Part shown: piece after piece, positions 54,822 to 63,678 of the stretch
How positions within the stretch are numbered: the first letter of the stretch is position 1
How the letters are laid out: each line of letters begins with the position of its first letter
Assembly: GCF_007991655.1 (NCBI RefSeq)
Contig: NZ_BJYT01000017.1
Location: forward strand, 30,835-94,834
Direction: 5' to 3'
DNA: 64,000 bases
Source of the DNA: Segetibacter aerophilus
GTDB taxonomy: Bacteria; Bacteroidota; Bacteroidia; Chitinophagales; Chitinophagaceae
The notes under the pieces: model-generated
Databases searched by the model: none
What the model saw: only the letters and a program-made list of their open reading frames with translations
Told to the model about the DNA's origin: nothing
Made by a program: the position numbers and the translations under genes

Positions 54822-55070
54822 ATGAAAATCAGATTTCTTGGAGTTTTCTTGCCCTTGTATTATCTGGCGGCACTTGTTTAGCGCAAAATAATTCTACCGC
54901 ATTAACGAAGGATTTTAGACCTTCTATTTTTACCAACTGTTCAGGTATATCCGCAGGTCAACTAGCAGGGTTATGTACGTTTTCGAATACAGGCGCCAAA
55001 TGCGGACAGTGTTCTGGTAAAATTAGGCCTTCATGGCCAGGACTGAACGCTGAAATAATTCTGCCCGTAT
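54822..55070 (+). pseudogene. Possible decayed secreted-protein gene
   Basis: ATG at 54822 begins MKIRFLGVF, a signal-peptide-like start, but hits a stop after 20 codons. In another frame the sequence continues as LVLSGGTCLAQNNSTALTKDF, which looks like the h-region and cleavage site of a signal peptide, and then TNCSGISAGQLAGLC, TFSNTGAKCGQCSGKI. The two frames joined resemble an exported Cys-rich protein. Evidence is weak; the whole 54635-55109 stretch otherwise holds only repeat copy e. Confidence 0.3.
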
Positions 55071-55109
55071 TACGTTACTGTTTCTGCCACTTCTTTCTTT
55101 TACTTAAAA

Positions 55110-56042
55110 TTGTATACTTTGAAATCAAAGTTCGAGCAATGCTCGATTTTTATTGTTGCCCTTTTTCTTTTAGCGTCTTGTAAGAAAGAAATACAAATCC
55201 AACGTGTAGCTCCAACTGCTAATGCAGGTATTTCACAGGCTATTCAGCTACCGGTAAATTCCGCAATAATGTTAGGTACAGGAAATAGTACCAATGGCAG
55301 AATTTTAGGATATTTGTGGAGCCTTGTATCGGGTCCAAATGTTCCGGTTATTACCAACCCAAGTTCAAGATCAACTGAGGTTAATAAATTAATAGCAGGA
55401 AGTTATATTTTTCAATTTGCTGTAATAGATAGTGTAGGTTTAACTGGTGTAGATACAGTATCTGTTTTGGTTAAGCCAGCTGTCCAGCAAACAGTTTCGC
55501 TGCAGCCGAGCAACAACCTAAACGAAGGACACGTTGATAGCTACAATCTTATTGGTGGTGCTGGTGACACAGAATTGGAAATAGGTTCATGGACAATAAA
55601 TGGAACCCCTACGAATTGGAGATCGTTTTTGAAGTTTGATCAAAGCCAAATCCCGGCGACTGCTACCATAGTTAGCGCAACCTTATATCTTTATTCGATG
55701 CCAGATCCTAAAGTTGTAACTGGTGGACAGGCACAATTAGGAACAGCAAACGGATTTTTTGTTGAGAGAATAACAGCTCCTTGGAGCGCTTCTAATCTAA
55801 AATGGAATAGTATGCCCGGCATCACCAGTACAAATAGAGTTGCTATCTCTCAAAGCACCACCGCATCTGAAGATGTTTCTATCAATGTTACGTCTATAGT
55901 GCAGGACATGCAAACTAATGGCAATTACGGTTTTGCCTTTCGCCTCCAGAACGAGAGTTTTTACAACATGCGGCAATTTGCTTCCAGTTTCCACTCTAGT
56001 GCTTTGCTGCATCCCAAGTTGGTCATTACATTTAAAGAATAA
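55110..56042 (+). CDS. PKD-like plus DNRLRE-domain lipoprotein
   Basis: 310 residues. It has no ATG; TTG at 55110 or 55119 gives a lipoprotein signal with lipobox LLASC followed by KKE. A first Ig/PKD-like domain (about 35-120: PTANAGISQAIQLPVNSAIMLGTGNST) is followed by a DNRLRE-type jelly roll (about 130-310: WRSFLKFDQSQIPATATIVSATLYLYS and TAPWSASNLKWNSMPGI). Such domains are found in surface adhesion or carbohydrate-binding proteins. Function unknown. Confidence 0.8.
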   Translation: MYTLKSKFEQCSIFIVALFLLASCKKEIQIQRVAPTANAGISQAIQLPVNSAIMLGTGNSTNGRILGYLWSLVSGPNVPVITNPSSRSTEVNKLIAGSYIFQFAVIDSVGLTGVDTVSVLVKPAVQQTVSLQPSNNLNEGHVDSYNLIGGAGDTELEIGSWTINGTPTNWRSFLKFDQSQIPATATIVSATLYLYSMPDPKVVTGGQAQLGTANGFFVERITAPWSASNLKWNSMPGITSTNRVAISQSTTASEDVSINVTSIVQDMQTNGNYGFAFRLQNESFYNMRQFASSFHSSALLHPKLVITFKE

Positions 56043-56116
56043 CAAAATTACCAGTTACGAACTGCAATGCGACTCTTAACCGACGTCTTCTTAAAAATAT
56101 CAATCTCAATTTTCAA

Positions 56117-57190
56117 ATGCCCAGATATCTATCAAAAATCCAGGCTCTTATTTTTCTGACAGTATTCATTATTGCCGCTTCTTGCAACGGACAAGTCAAA
56201 AAAGACCTGCCAAAAGAAAAGGTAATTGAATCAAAAACAATATTGGATGATCGACCCAAACTTAAAAAAGCACAAAGCAAAAATCAGGGGAATAATGTTC
56301 ATTGCAGTATACAGGATAAAGATGGTAATCTTTGGTTTGCAACTACAGGTGATGGCGTTTTTAAATACGACGGAAAATCCTTCATTCAATTTACAACGGC
56401 AAATGGTTTGAACAGCAATACTGTTTGGAGTATTTTGCAAGATAAAAGTAGTAATATTTGGATAGGCACACAGGCAGGAGTTTGCTTATACGACGGTAAA
56501 AAATTTACTGAAATCCTAATCCCTTTGCGCAAAAACCTATCGCGTAATACGGTAAAAAATACACACGATGTATTTAATATTATGCAGGACAGAAGCGGTA
56601 AATTATGGTTCGCTACTATTGACGGTGTTTATACTTACAATGGCAAAACCTTTACTCCGTTTATAGTTAAAGAAGACGGACCTGGTTTTTTAAGCAGTAA
56701 CCATAATGTAGAATACATTTTAGAAGATAAAGCGGGTAACATTTGGTTTGGTGGACGGAATAATGAGGGCGTGTATCGTTATGATGGAAAATCAATAACC
56801 AACCTCAAGATAAACGAACAAAAAGAGGCCAATTGGGCCTGGCCTGCTTTGCAAGACAAACAAGGCAATATTTGGTTCAGCAATTGGAATGGCGCTTACC
56901 GCTATGATGGCAAATCATTCATAAAACTTGGTGGCTTATCTACTGGGCTTGTTAGTCCTGTCACTACAATCATCGAAGACAAAAAAGGAAATCTCTGGTT
57001 TGCAGGTGGTAACCGTGGGATTTGCAGATACGATGGCAAAACCTTCACTTGTTTTACCACAAACGATGGATTAATCAAGAATGATGTATGGTCAATTTTG
57101 GAAGATAGAACTGGAAATCTTTGGATAGGTACAAGGAACACAGGCTTGAGCCGCTTTGATGGGAAATCATTTGTGAGTTTTTCCGAATAG
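56117..57190 (+). CDS. Stand-alone Reg_prop seven-bladed beta-propeller lipoprotein
   Basis: 357 residues. Signal with lipobox IIAASC (Cys23), then seven two-component-regulator-propeller repeats, each of about 43 residues with QDKDGNLWFATTGDGVFKYDGKSF-like pattern (DxxGNxWxxxxxxGxxxYDGKxF), ending at the C-terminus. In Bacteroidota such propellers are usually the periplasmic sensor half of hybrid two-component systems, but here there is no histidine kinase domain, linker or transmembrane helix. It might be a decoy or scaffold, or a sensor working with a separate kinase. It is unaccompanied. Confidence 0.88.
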   Translation: MPRYLSKIQALIFLTVFIIAASCNGQVKKDLPKEKVIESKTILDDRPKLKKAQSKNQGNNVHCSIQDKDGNLWFATTGDGVFKYDGKSFIQFTTANGLNSNTVWSILQDKSSNIWIGTQAGVCLYDGKKFTEILIPLRKNLSRNTVKNTHDVFNIMQDRSGKLWFATIDGVYTYNGKTFTPFIVKEDGPGFLSSNHNVEYILEDKAGNIWFGGRNNEGVYRYDGKSITNLKINEQKEANWAWPALQDKQGNIWFSNWNGAYRYDGKSFIKLGGLSTGLVSPVTTIIEDKKGNLWFAGGNRGICRYDGKTFTCFTTNDGLIKNDVWSILEDRTGNLWIGTRNTGLSRFDGKSFVSFSE

Positions 57191-57231
57191 ACACAAACAA
57201 ACTAAAACACAGAGCAACGAACCTCTAACAT

Positions 57232-57770
57232 GGTCTTGTCGCATCTACTATTGTAGGTAGTAGCTGGAGGATGGATGAAACCTACATTAAGTTGAAGGGA
57301 GAGTGGCTGTACTTGTACCAGGCCGTTGATAAGGAAGGCAAAACAGTAGATTTTTTACTAACAAGGAAAAGAAATAAACTAGCAGCGCATAAATTTCTCC
57401 CAAAGCCGATTACTAATAATGGTTGTCCGAATGTGATTAATATCGATAAGAGTGGTGCGAACAGGGAAGCGATCAGAACCTACAATAAGAGGCGTTTAAA
57501 GAGAATCAGAATTAGGCAATGTAAGTATCTAAATAATAGGGTAGAAGGAGATCATCGATTTATAAAATGGCGAACCCAGGGTATGTTAGGATTTAAGAGT
57601 TTAGAATCAGCATCGAGAACATCGTCAGGAATAGAAATAGTAAGAATGATTAGGAAGGAACAAGTAGGTTGTCTAATGGCCACCTACTTCAAAACATTTT
57701 GTTCATTGGCCGCTTGATTGAGCAACTGCTACTAATAATTTGCCTTGCTAAAAATAGATGCGACAGAACC
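57232..57770. mobile_element. IS6-like remnant, copy 2 (internally deleted, both terminal repeats present)
   Basis: GGTCTTGTCGCATCTA at 57232-57247 matches, inverted, TAGATGCGACAGAACC at 57755-57770 (14 of 16). Between them lies only the C-terminal part of the transposase, intact from WRMDETYIKLKGEWLYLYQAVDKEG to CSLAA-stop at 57717. The N-terminal HTH part found in copy 1 is missing, so the element is non-autonomous. The right end includes the sequence TTTGCCTTGC shared with copy 3. No target-site duplication is recognisable in the flanks. The ORF of 148 residues (57271-57717) is unlikely to be functional. Confidence 0.85.
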
Positions 57771-58009
57771 AAAAAAAGGCTCTGTTACTTGATAAAATAC
57801 TTGACACATTACTTTTAATTTCAAAATATCTTTTTTAAATTTATTGTAGACTGGTTTTTTATCAGTTATCTACTACGGCATTCCCTCTCCTATGGCAGTT
57901 GCGTTTTGACAGGCTTTAAATAACATGCATTTAGCAAAAGTTATAAGCTCAATTTCCCCTTTATAACTTTGTTTGGATCCATTATTTCTCATTAAAAACT
58001 TGCTTCAGT

Positions 58010-59341
58010 ATGCAACTTTCATTGACAAAAACCCGCTATCGGTTGCACCTTTTGATCGTATTTTTCATTTTATGTTTTGCAAGTTCTTGCGACAAGGATG
58101 ACTTACCGCCAAGCCCAGCTGATGAAAGCGGTGACGTTGCATACCAATGGTATAAACTAATAGCTCGTATTCAATTACTAGCAAATCCCCAACCAGTGTT
58201 AATCTTAAACCATAGAAACTTTGGTTATATAGGTGTAGGCCTCTATGAGTCAGTGCGACCTGGTATTACTGGATCTGTAAGTTTAGCAAGCAAGCTTTAC
58301 CAGATGCCACCAATGCCGCAACCAGAACTCAACAAGGAATATTCGTGGAGCTCATCCGCTAATGCAGCCCTCGCTAGCATGTTTAAGCAGTTTCTGCTTG
58401 GACTAACCGATGCAAATAAGGCTAGTATTGATTCTTTGGAAAATGCTAACAACACCCGTTTTCGGTTAAGCATAAACGATGAAGTACTTACGCGTTCTCA
58501 AGCGTTTGGACGTAGTATTGCTAACAGCATTTTCAATTGGTCAACGAGTGATAACTTCAGCCTTTCAAGTCAAGGGTACACTCTTCCTGTTTTCCCGGGC
58601 TCATGGGTGCCAACTCCTCCTGCCTTTGCCGTCCCTGTTGGTCCTTATTTAAAAGATTCCCGACCCTTTCTCTCTTACAGTCTTACAGCCACAGCGCCGC
58701 CCTTACCCTTTTCTTATTCAGAAGATCCAAATTCTAATTTTTATAAAGAGGCAAAAGAAGTTTATGATATAGGCAAAACTTTGACGGCTGAACAAAAAGC
58801 AATTGCCAACTGGTGGGCTGATGCCGGTGGTGCAGGAGTGGGCGTTCCTGCGCCTTATCATCTTCTTTCTATTGTATCAGGGGTATTAGAAGAAAGAAAG
58901 GTAAATCTACAACAAGCGGCTAGTGTCTATGCTAAAATTGGTATTGGACAAAAGGATGGTCCTATTAATACTTTCAGAGCCAAATATCAATATAACCTTG
59001 TTCGTCCGGTTACTTACATCCAAAAAAACATTGACCCGGTCTGGCAAAGTTATCTACCAACACCTCCTTACCCTGAATATCCTTCGGGTCTTGTTGGTTT
59101 ATACGCTCCATTAATACAGGTAATGGTAAGGGAATTTGGTGACATCGCTGTAACTGACCATTCATATGATTGGGCTGGCATCCCTTCTAGACAATATACT
59201 TCTTTCACTAAATTAATTGAGGAGGCAGCAGTTTCAAGAATATATGCAGGAATACATTATCGGTCTACACAAAATGCTTCCCTTGAAATTGGAAAAGCAT
59301 TGGGAAATCAAATAGCGGATATTAAGTTGACCGCGCCCTAG
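58010..59341 (+). CDS. Vanadium-haloperoxidase/PAP2-like lipoprotein with altered PSGH motif
   Basis: 443 residues. Lipobox ASSC (Cys26). The helical core carries the V-haloperoxidase/PAP2 motifs in order: K325...R332-P333 (KYQYNLVRP), P358-S-G-Leu361 (EYPSGL where the family has PSGH) and S409-R410...H416 (SRIYAGIHYRS). The PSGH histidine, the acid-base residue of haloperoxidases and PAP2 phosphatases, is replaced by Leu, while the vanadate/phosphate-binding Lys, Arg and axial His are kept. It is probably periplasmic and either catalytically altered or inactive. It is flanked on both sides by IS6 remnants (copies 2 and 3). Gene-scale transfer is possible. Confidence 0.85.
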   Translation: MQLSLTKTRYRLHLLIVFFILCFASSCDKDDLPPSPADESGDVAYQWYKLIARIQLLANPQPVLILNHRNFGYIGVGLYESVRPGITGSVSLASKLYQMPPMPQPELNKEYSWSSSANAALASMFKQFLLGLTDANKASIDSLENANNTRFRLSINDEVLTRSQAFGRSIANSIFNWSTSDNFSLSSQGYTLPVFPGSWVPTPPAFAVPVGPYLKDSRPFLSYSLTATAPPLPFSYSEDPNSNFYKEAKEVYDIGKTLTAEQKAIANWWADAGGAGVGVPAPYHLLSIVSGVLEERKVNLQQAASVYAKIGIGQKDGPINTFRAKYQYNLVRPVTYIQKNIDPVWQSYLPTPPYPEYPSGLVGLYAPLIQVMVREFGDIAVTDHSYDWAGIPSRQYTSFTKLIEEAAVSRIYAGIHYRSTQNASLEIGKALGNQIADIKLTAP

Positions 59342-59404
59342 CAGCTGTCTGACTTCCTCACATCCTCCTTGCTCTCATCCCCCCACTAACACCTTGGCCT
59401 TCCA

Positions 59405-59639
59405 GAATAGGGTAGAAGGAGATCATCGATTTATAAAATGGCGAACTGCAGGTATGTTAGGTTTAAGAGTTTCCAATCAGCATCACGAACACTAACAGGA
59501 ATAGAAATAGTAAGAATGATTAAGAAGGGACAAGTAAGTTTTCAATGAGTACCTACTTCAAAACATTTTGTTCATTAGCCGCTTAATTGAGCAGCTGCTC
59601 CTAATAATTTGCCTTGTTAAGAATATATGCGACAAAACC
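59405..59639. mobile_element. IS6-like remnant, copy 3 (3' end only)
   Basis: Begins at AATAGGGTAGAAGGAGATCA (transposase NRVEGDHRFIKW), matching copy 2 at 57535 on, has a one-base deletion near 59460 that breaks the frame, and runs to the right terminal repeat TATATGCGACAAAACC (59624-59639). The left part is absent. The rest of 59342-59404 shows nothing. Confidence 0.8.
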
Positions 59640-59900
59640 GGAATCGGTCCCTTTACATAATTATTTCGCTTTTTCAAATAGAAAAGTAAACCGAAACTTT
59701 TGTCTAACATTTTTTAAAATTTTAGCGTTTACAAATTTAGACTTGCAGTTACCCAAAAACAAGATGTTCAGGAGGTGAACCTGTTCTTTTTCAATTAGTT
59801 ATAGCAATTCCAGTGAGCATTTTTTTACTATTTTTTTGACTCACCGAATCGCTCACTGAAATTTTGAGAGTTTATGAATAATTTGACCGAGTGATAGAAT

Positions 59901-59937
59901 AAAAAAAGCCTGCTAAATCAACGATTTGCAGGCTTTT
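59901..59937 (-). terminator. Intrinsic terminator beside tRNA scar
   Basis: AAAAGCCTGC (59904-59913) and AAATC (59915-59919) pair with GATTT (59923-59927) and GCAGGCTTTT (59928-59937), 15 bp with one bulged T and loop AAC. On the minus strand it is followed by T7, so it terminates minus-strand transcription. It lies 22 bp after the tRNA-Asp fragment, where the terminator of a tRNA gene would be. Confidence 0.7.
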
Positions 59938-59959
59938 GAACTGTTTTAGTAGCTACTTG

Positions 59960-59975
59960 TGCGGACCGGACGGGA
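59960..59975 (-). other. tRNA-Asp 3'-end fragment, att-like scar
   Basis: On the minus strand this reads TCCCGTCCGGTCCGCA. It matches the end of a tRNA-Asp gene: T-stem 3' strand CCCGT, acceptor 3' strand CCGGTCC and discriminator G73, followed by CA. The rest of the tRNA (anticodon arm, D arm, 5' acceptor strand) is absent, since the next 60 bp to the right do not fold. This is what integrases leave at the far end of an integrated element. The right side continues to a truncated GNAT gene. Confidence 0.5.
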
Positions 59976-60146
59976 AAGGTTAGCCCACTACAACTTATTG
60001 AATTACAACTTTTTATTTTTTTACTCGATTTTTTACTCGATCAACTTAAAGAACGCCTCCAAATCTTACATCGATTTACGTAGTTTGACTTGTCTTTACA
60101 AACCTAAGTTTTTTATCTGCATGAAGATGAACTTTAAGTCAATTTC

Positions 60147-60548
60147 TTAGTAGTTGGAAGAATAAAAAGATGTGATATACAAGATAACAATCAATAGTAG
60201 ATACGACAGGATGTACTGTAGCAAGGCGGGATAAATGCCTAAGCCACGATATTCTGCCAGTGTTCTAAAGTTCCATAAATACCTGTTCTTTTTTGGCAAA
60301 ATAAACTCGTGGTTTAATTCTCCAATCCGTGCTTTGCCTCTTGCCATCCAACCAAAACCTGCAGGTTGCCGGTTTATATATGCAACAAAAGCAAGGTGAT
60401 CATTTGATAGTCTTTTCAATACCTCCTCAATAGTTGTATTTCCAAGTGTAGATAGCATTGTCGCATCTGAACATACTTCAATCTTCAAACCTGCAGGTAT
60501 TTTTACCGCTGGTAATTTATTTAAGTTGGAGATGGTATAAAGTGACAT
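60147..60548 (-). pseudogene. GNAT acetyltransferase, C-terminally truncated
   Basis: 133 residues. DHLAFVAYINRQPAGFGWMARGKARIGEL is GNAT beta-strand region and TLAEYRGLGIYPALLQYIL the acetyl-CoA-binding loop (R-G-x-G-I/A type). After this helix the sequence becomes SYLLLIVILYITSFYSSNY-stop, a hydrophobic tail unlike GNAT beta5 to beta7. Most of the acceptor side is missing, so it is probably not functional. The truncation lies 170 bp from the tRNA-Asp scar, as if an insertion or deletion had cut the gene. It is 48 bp downstream of the multicopper oxidase gene on the same strand. Confidence 0.65.
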
Positions 60549-60596
60549 AGCAGTTAGTTTTAAAGTAATTTTTTAGAAAGTTAAATAACGGTGAGT

Positions 60597-61922
60597 TTAA
60601 TGCACATGGCACTGAGTATCAGTAGTATGAACGTATTCCTTTGTTCCATCAATCACATCAAAGTTCGCCATCATACCTGCTGCATGATGTTCAACTATAT
60701 GACAGTGATACATCCACTTACCTGGCCGGTCGTCAGGCATCCATGCAATTTTCACTTTTGTTCTTGGCGTTAGGTTAATGGTATCTTTCCATGCTTTGTA
60801 TTCAGGCGCTTTTCCGTTTATCTCAAGTACCTGGAAGAAAAATCCATGCAAATGAAAAGGGTGATCCATGAGACTTACATTGTTAATCTCCCACACCTGT
60901 AACTCACCCACTTTTACTGGCTTGTCATTCACATGCGTATCGTTGTTTACAAGGAAATCGAGGCCGTTTTTCAAGCTTGGCCCTACAGAAAGTTTTACCT
61001 TTCGCTGTACAGGTGCATCTTGTGGTGCAAGCGGTTCAATCACCCTAAGCGTTTCCGGAATCATTGCAACAGAAGACTTAGCTTTAAGAACGTGCACTTT
61101 AGCAAATGTTTCTGTCTTAGATCTTAAGAAAGTAGACCTGTTATAGGATAATGCATTAAGGTTGAATGTTTCACCTTCTTCAAACGCCCCTACAGCGATA
61201 TCCAATCTTTCACCTGGTGTTATTAAAGCTTCCGTAACAGCTACCGGCTTTTCAATCAATCCGCCGTCTGTACCTATTATCCTAAATGTTTTTCCACCTA
61301 GGTATAACTTAAAGTACCTGGCGCTTGATGAGTTGATAAACCGCCATCTTTCTGCTTGTCCAGCATGAATGTTTATAGTTGGATCCTCCTTCCCATTGAT
61401 TAAAAGAGTATCACCTTGTCGTCCATCATGTCTTTCTATTAGCCGCGGCAACGACCATGAAGGCTTTGTAAATTCAAGGTCAGCAGTTAGTTTCATATCA
61501 TCAATCATAATTACTTTCTCACCGTCAAAAACCGGGTCTGTTTTATCTTCAACTATCAAAGCTCCATACATACCTCTCTCCAACTGTACGGTTTCATTAT
61601 AATGGGAATGATACCAGAAGGTTCCTGCATCAGGCACAATGAATTTGTATTCAAATTCTTCTCCCGGCTCTATAGGCTTTTGAACTCCGCCTGTTCCATC
61701 CATTGCTGCCGGCAGTCTTATTCCATGCCAGTGTATGATGGTAGGTTCCGTAAGATTATTTTTTACTTTAACTGATAGCGTTTCTCCCCTTTGTGCTCTG
61801 AGAACGGGACCTGGAAGTTGGTTGTTGAAACCCCATGCCTTTACTGTTTTACCTGGAGCAATTTCCCAGTTGAATTCATTTGCTTCGAGTAGATATTCTA
61901 CTGCTTTAGATTGACTTTGCAT
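60597..61922 (-). CDS. Multicopper oxidase (no signal peptide visible)
   Basis: 441 residues. All four copper-ligand motifs are present: HWHG, WYHSHY, HPFHLHG and HCHIVEHHAAGM (type 1 Cys in the HCH, axial Met). Cupredoxin domains occupy about 5-150, 150-290 and 290-425. The N-terminus (MQSQSKAVEYLLEANEFNW) has no Sec or Tat signal, so it would be cytosolic unless a start further upstream is used; none is seen in frame. The last residues HTTDTQCHVH add extra His/Cys. It is a CueO/laccase-like oxidase of metal ions or phenolics, next to a metal-domain gene cluster on the same strand. Confidence 0.9.
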   Translation of the reverse strand: MQSQSKAVEYLLEANEFNWEIAPGKTVKAWGFNNQLPGPVLRAQRGETLSVKVKNNLTEPTIIHWHGIRLPAAMDGTGGVQKPIEPGEEFEYKFIVPDAGTFWYHSHYNETVQLERGMYGALIVEDKTDPVFDGEKVIMIDDMKLTADLEFTKPSWSLPRLIERHDGRQGDTLLINGKEDPTINIHAGQAERWRFINSSSARYFKLYLGGKTFRIIGTDGGLIEKPVAVTEALITPGERLDIAVGAFEEGETFNLNALSYNRSTFLRSKTETFAKVHVLKAKSSVAMIPETLRVIEPLAPQDAPVQRKVKLSVGPSLKNGLDFLVNNDTHVNDKPVKVGELQVWEINNVSLMDHPFHLHGFFFQVLEINGKAPEYKAWKDTINLTPRTKVKIAWMPDDRPGKWMYHCHIVEHHAAGMMANFDVIDGTKEYVHTTDTQCHVH

Positions 61923-62364
61923 AACGTTAGTTTTTGTTGGGTTGATTTTGATGAAACAAATCTAATATGGGGGATAGGGGGTAACGTTATAGAATTGTGG
62001 TTAAGATTTACATAATTTTTAGATGGATTAGATTCAAATTGCGCCTAATTCAATCCTAAATATTTGAAATCAGTATCACTTGTACTTTGCAACCCGAATA
62101 CACTAAATGCAATGGGTTTTGAAGAAAATAGAAAATAGGGTTATCGACCCTTTTTACGGCTGGAAAACCAGATCGTCGAACCAGTACATAATCTTTCAAG
62201 ATCTTGTAGAGAGTATCACGATGTTACAAATTTCCATAATTACCCCTGTTATTACTGAGACTAACTTCGATTCTTTGCACATAGAAGCGATTGTCCACCG
62301 TTTCCCTTTGCTTCTACTATTTTTAGGTTTGTGTTTTTTGCTTTGGAGTCAGAGCTCTCTATCC
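61923..62364. other. Intergenic region, 442 bp
   Basis: Between the outer-membrane protein gene and the multicopper oxidase gene, both on the minus strand. The last 60 bp (61923-61985) should hold the oxidase promoter. A 95-codon open frame on the plus strand (62107-62394) has no recognisable family and runs into the end of the opposite gene, so I do not call it. Confidence 0.4.
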
Positions 62365-63174
62365 TTAAAAAGCATTGAAGAAATTATGTTCTAACCGGAT
62401 GAAAAAACCGTTTGGAGCTGTTCTGATCATTGTGCTGCTTAGTTCTTTTCTGTAGCCTATATCTACTCTGCTTTTACTATTGAGTATAAATTGAACAGAG
62501 GGAGCAACGTCCATGTAATACTTCTGCGAACCTACGTTGACCTGGTTTAGGAATTCCAGCATCAAGTTAACATTCGTTTGCCTGTAGTCTTTATACTCCT
62601 TTGGAAGCATTAGTTTCCCGATAGAAAATGTATAATTAACTGCCTTGCTGTTTGTAGAACCATAAATAAACTTATTGTTATTTCCGTTGTCGGTCGCCTT
62701 CGTATAAGAGACAGTTGTTGACAACGCAACCTTACGGAGTAATTGAGTAGCAACTACACCAGCCTCGAAACCACTATTATGCCCGTACATGTTAATTTCT
62801 TCCTGGTGAATATCGCTGTTATTATAACTGACTCTCCCGAAGGCAGCCATACGAAAATGTCTTTGCATCGCATCCTTACTCAAAAACCTGTATTTAGCAT
62901 AAAGACTACCGCCTTCGGCTCTGAACCTGTCATTCCGGTTGCTAAAAAACAGACCACCTTGTATCATTATTTTTTTTGATAGACCTACCCTTATTTCAGG
63001 AATTAGATGATAGTTTATTTTGGAAGAACCGATTTCATCCATGACAGAATTATCTAGCCTGAAACCAATACTTCGTGAAGCCATATTACTGGCGGGCTCG
63101 GTTTGGGAAAATAGTTCCTGGGCGTTACTTGACAATGAAAGTATAATGGCGAAAATTATGAATTGCAGTTTCAT
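62365..63174 (-). CDS. Outer-membrane beta-barrel protein, paralogue of 34381-35199
   Basis: 269 residues. Signal peptide ends after LSSNAQ. The conserved blocks YAKYRFLSKDAMQRHFRMAAFGRV, EAGVVATQLLRKVALSTTVSYTK and LMLPKEYKDYRQTNVNLMLEFL occur in the same order as in the 34381-35199 protein. It follows the HMA-domain gene by 21 bp on the same strand, so the two form an operon. The recurrent link of this barrel with metal genes suggests an outer-membrane role in metal homeostasis; inference. Confidence 0.8.
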   Translation of the reverse strand: MKLQFIIFAIILSLSSNAQELFSQTEPASNMASRSIGFRLDNSVMDEIGSSKINYHLIPEIRVGLSKKIMIQGGLFFSNRNDRFRAEGGSLYAKYRFLSKDAMQRHFRMAAFGRVSYNNSDIHQEEINMYGHNSGFEAGVVATQLLRKVALSTTVSYTKATDNGNNNKFIYGSTNSKAVNYTFSIGKLMLPKEYKDYRQTNVNLMLEFLNQVNVGSQKYYMDVAPSVQFILNSKSRVDIGYRKELSSTMIRTAPNGFFIRLEHNFFNAF

Positions 63175-63195
63175 ATGAACAAATTTTATCGATGA

Positions 63196-63678
63196 TTAAA
63201 TGGTTGCATGATAAGTGCCTGGTGTGGGGGCAGAAAAAGCATAAGTTTTGTATTCCCTTTGAGAAACAAAACCTTTGTCTAATACTTTAACCTGCTTTAT
63301 GCCATGTAACGACTGGTCTTTCACATTTACAAAAACAAAAGTTTTGTCTCCAATTGTTACTGGCTGGTTGTTCTTTACTTCTACCTGGTCGAAATGGATA
63401 GTAGCAACAAAGCCTGAAACACTAAAGCCGGCCTTCTCTACCTTCATCTTTATCTTATCAAAATCAACTTTACTGTTTGCCTTAAATGTTACCTCAAATG
63501 TGTAGTTCTTAATGTTTGCTTTTACTTCATCAACGAAGTCCAAGGTTTTCAACGCCTTATTTATTGCGTTACTACACATGCTGCATGTTAGGCCGCTTGC
63601 CTCTAGAGAAACTTTAGAGACCTGTGCTTTTGTTTGCACTGAGAGCGCAATGGCGATAAATAAAAAGATCGTTTTCAT
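63196..63678 (-). CDS. Exported heavy-metal-associated (HMA) domain protein
   Basis: 160 residues. Signal peptide about 1-19 (cut after TKAQ). An HMA ferredoxin-like domain follows (22-90: SLEASGLTCSMCSNAINKALKTLDFVDEV), with the metal-binding pair in C-S-M-C, as in copper chaperones and copper ATPase modules. A C-terminal domain (95-160, ending TPGTYHATI) is unassigned. Because it is secreted, it would bind Cu(I) or similar in the periplasm. It is first in an operon with the barrel gene; the multicopper oxidase follows. Not a CopZ, which is cytosolic. Confidence 0.88.
   Translation of the reverse strand: MKTIFLFIAIALSVQTKAQVSKVSLEASGLTCSMCSNAINKALKTLDFVDEVKANIKNYTFEVTFKANSKVDFDKIKMKVEKAGFSVSGFVATIHFDQVEVKNNQPVTIGDKTFVFVNVKDQSLHGIKQVKVLDKGFVSQREYKTYAFSAPTPGTYHATI

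Noticed and set aside
62107..62394. 95-codon open frame on the plus strand with a hydrophobic stretch
   Set aside because: No family resemblance; overlaps the 3' end of the opposite-strand barrel gene and has no homologous neighbour pattern.
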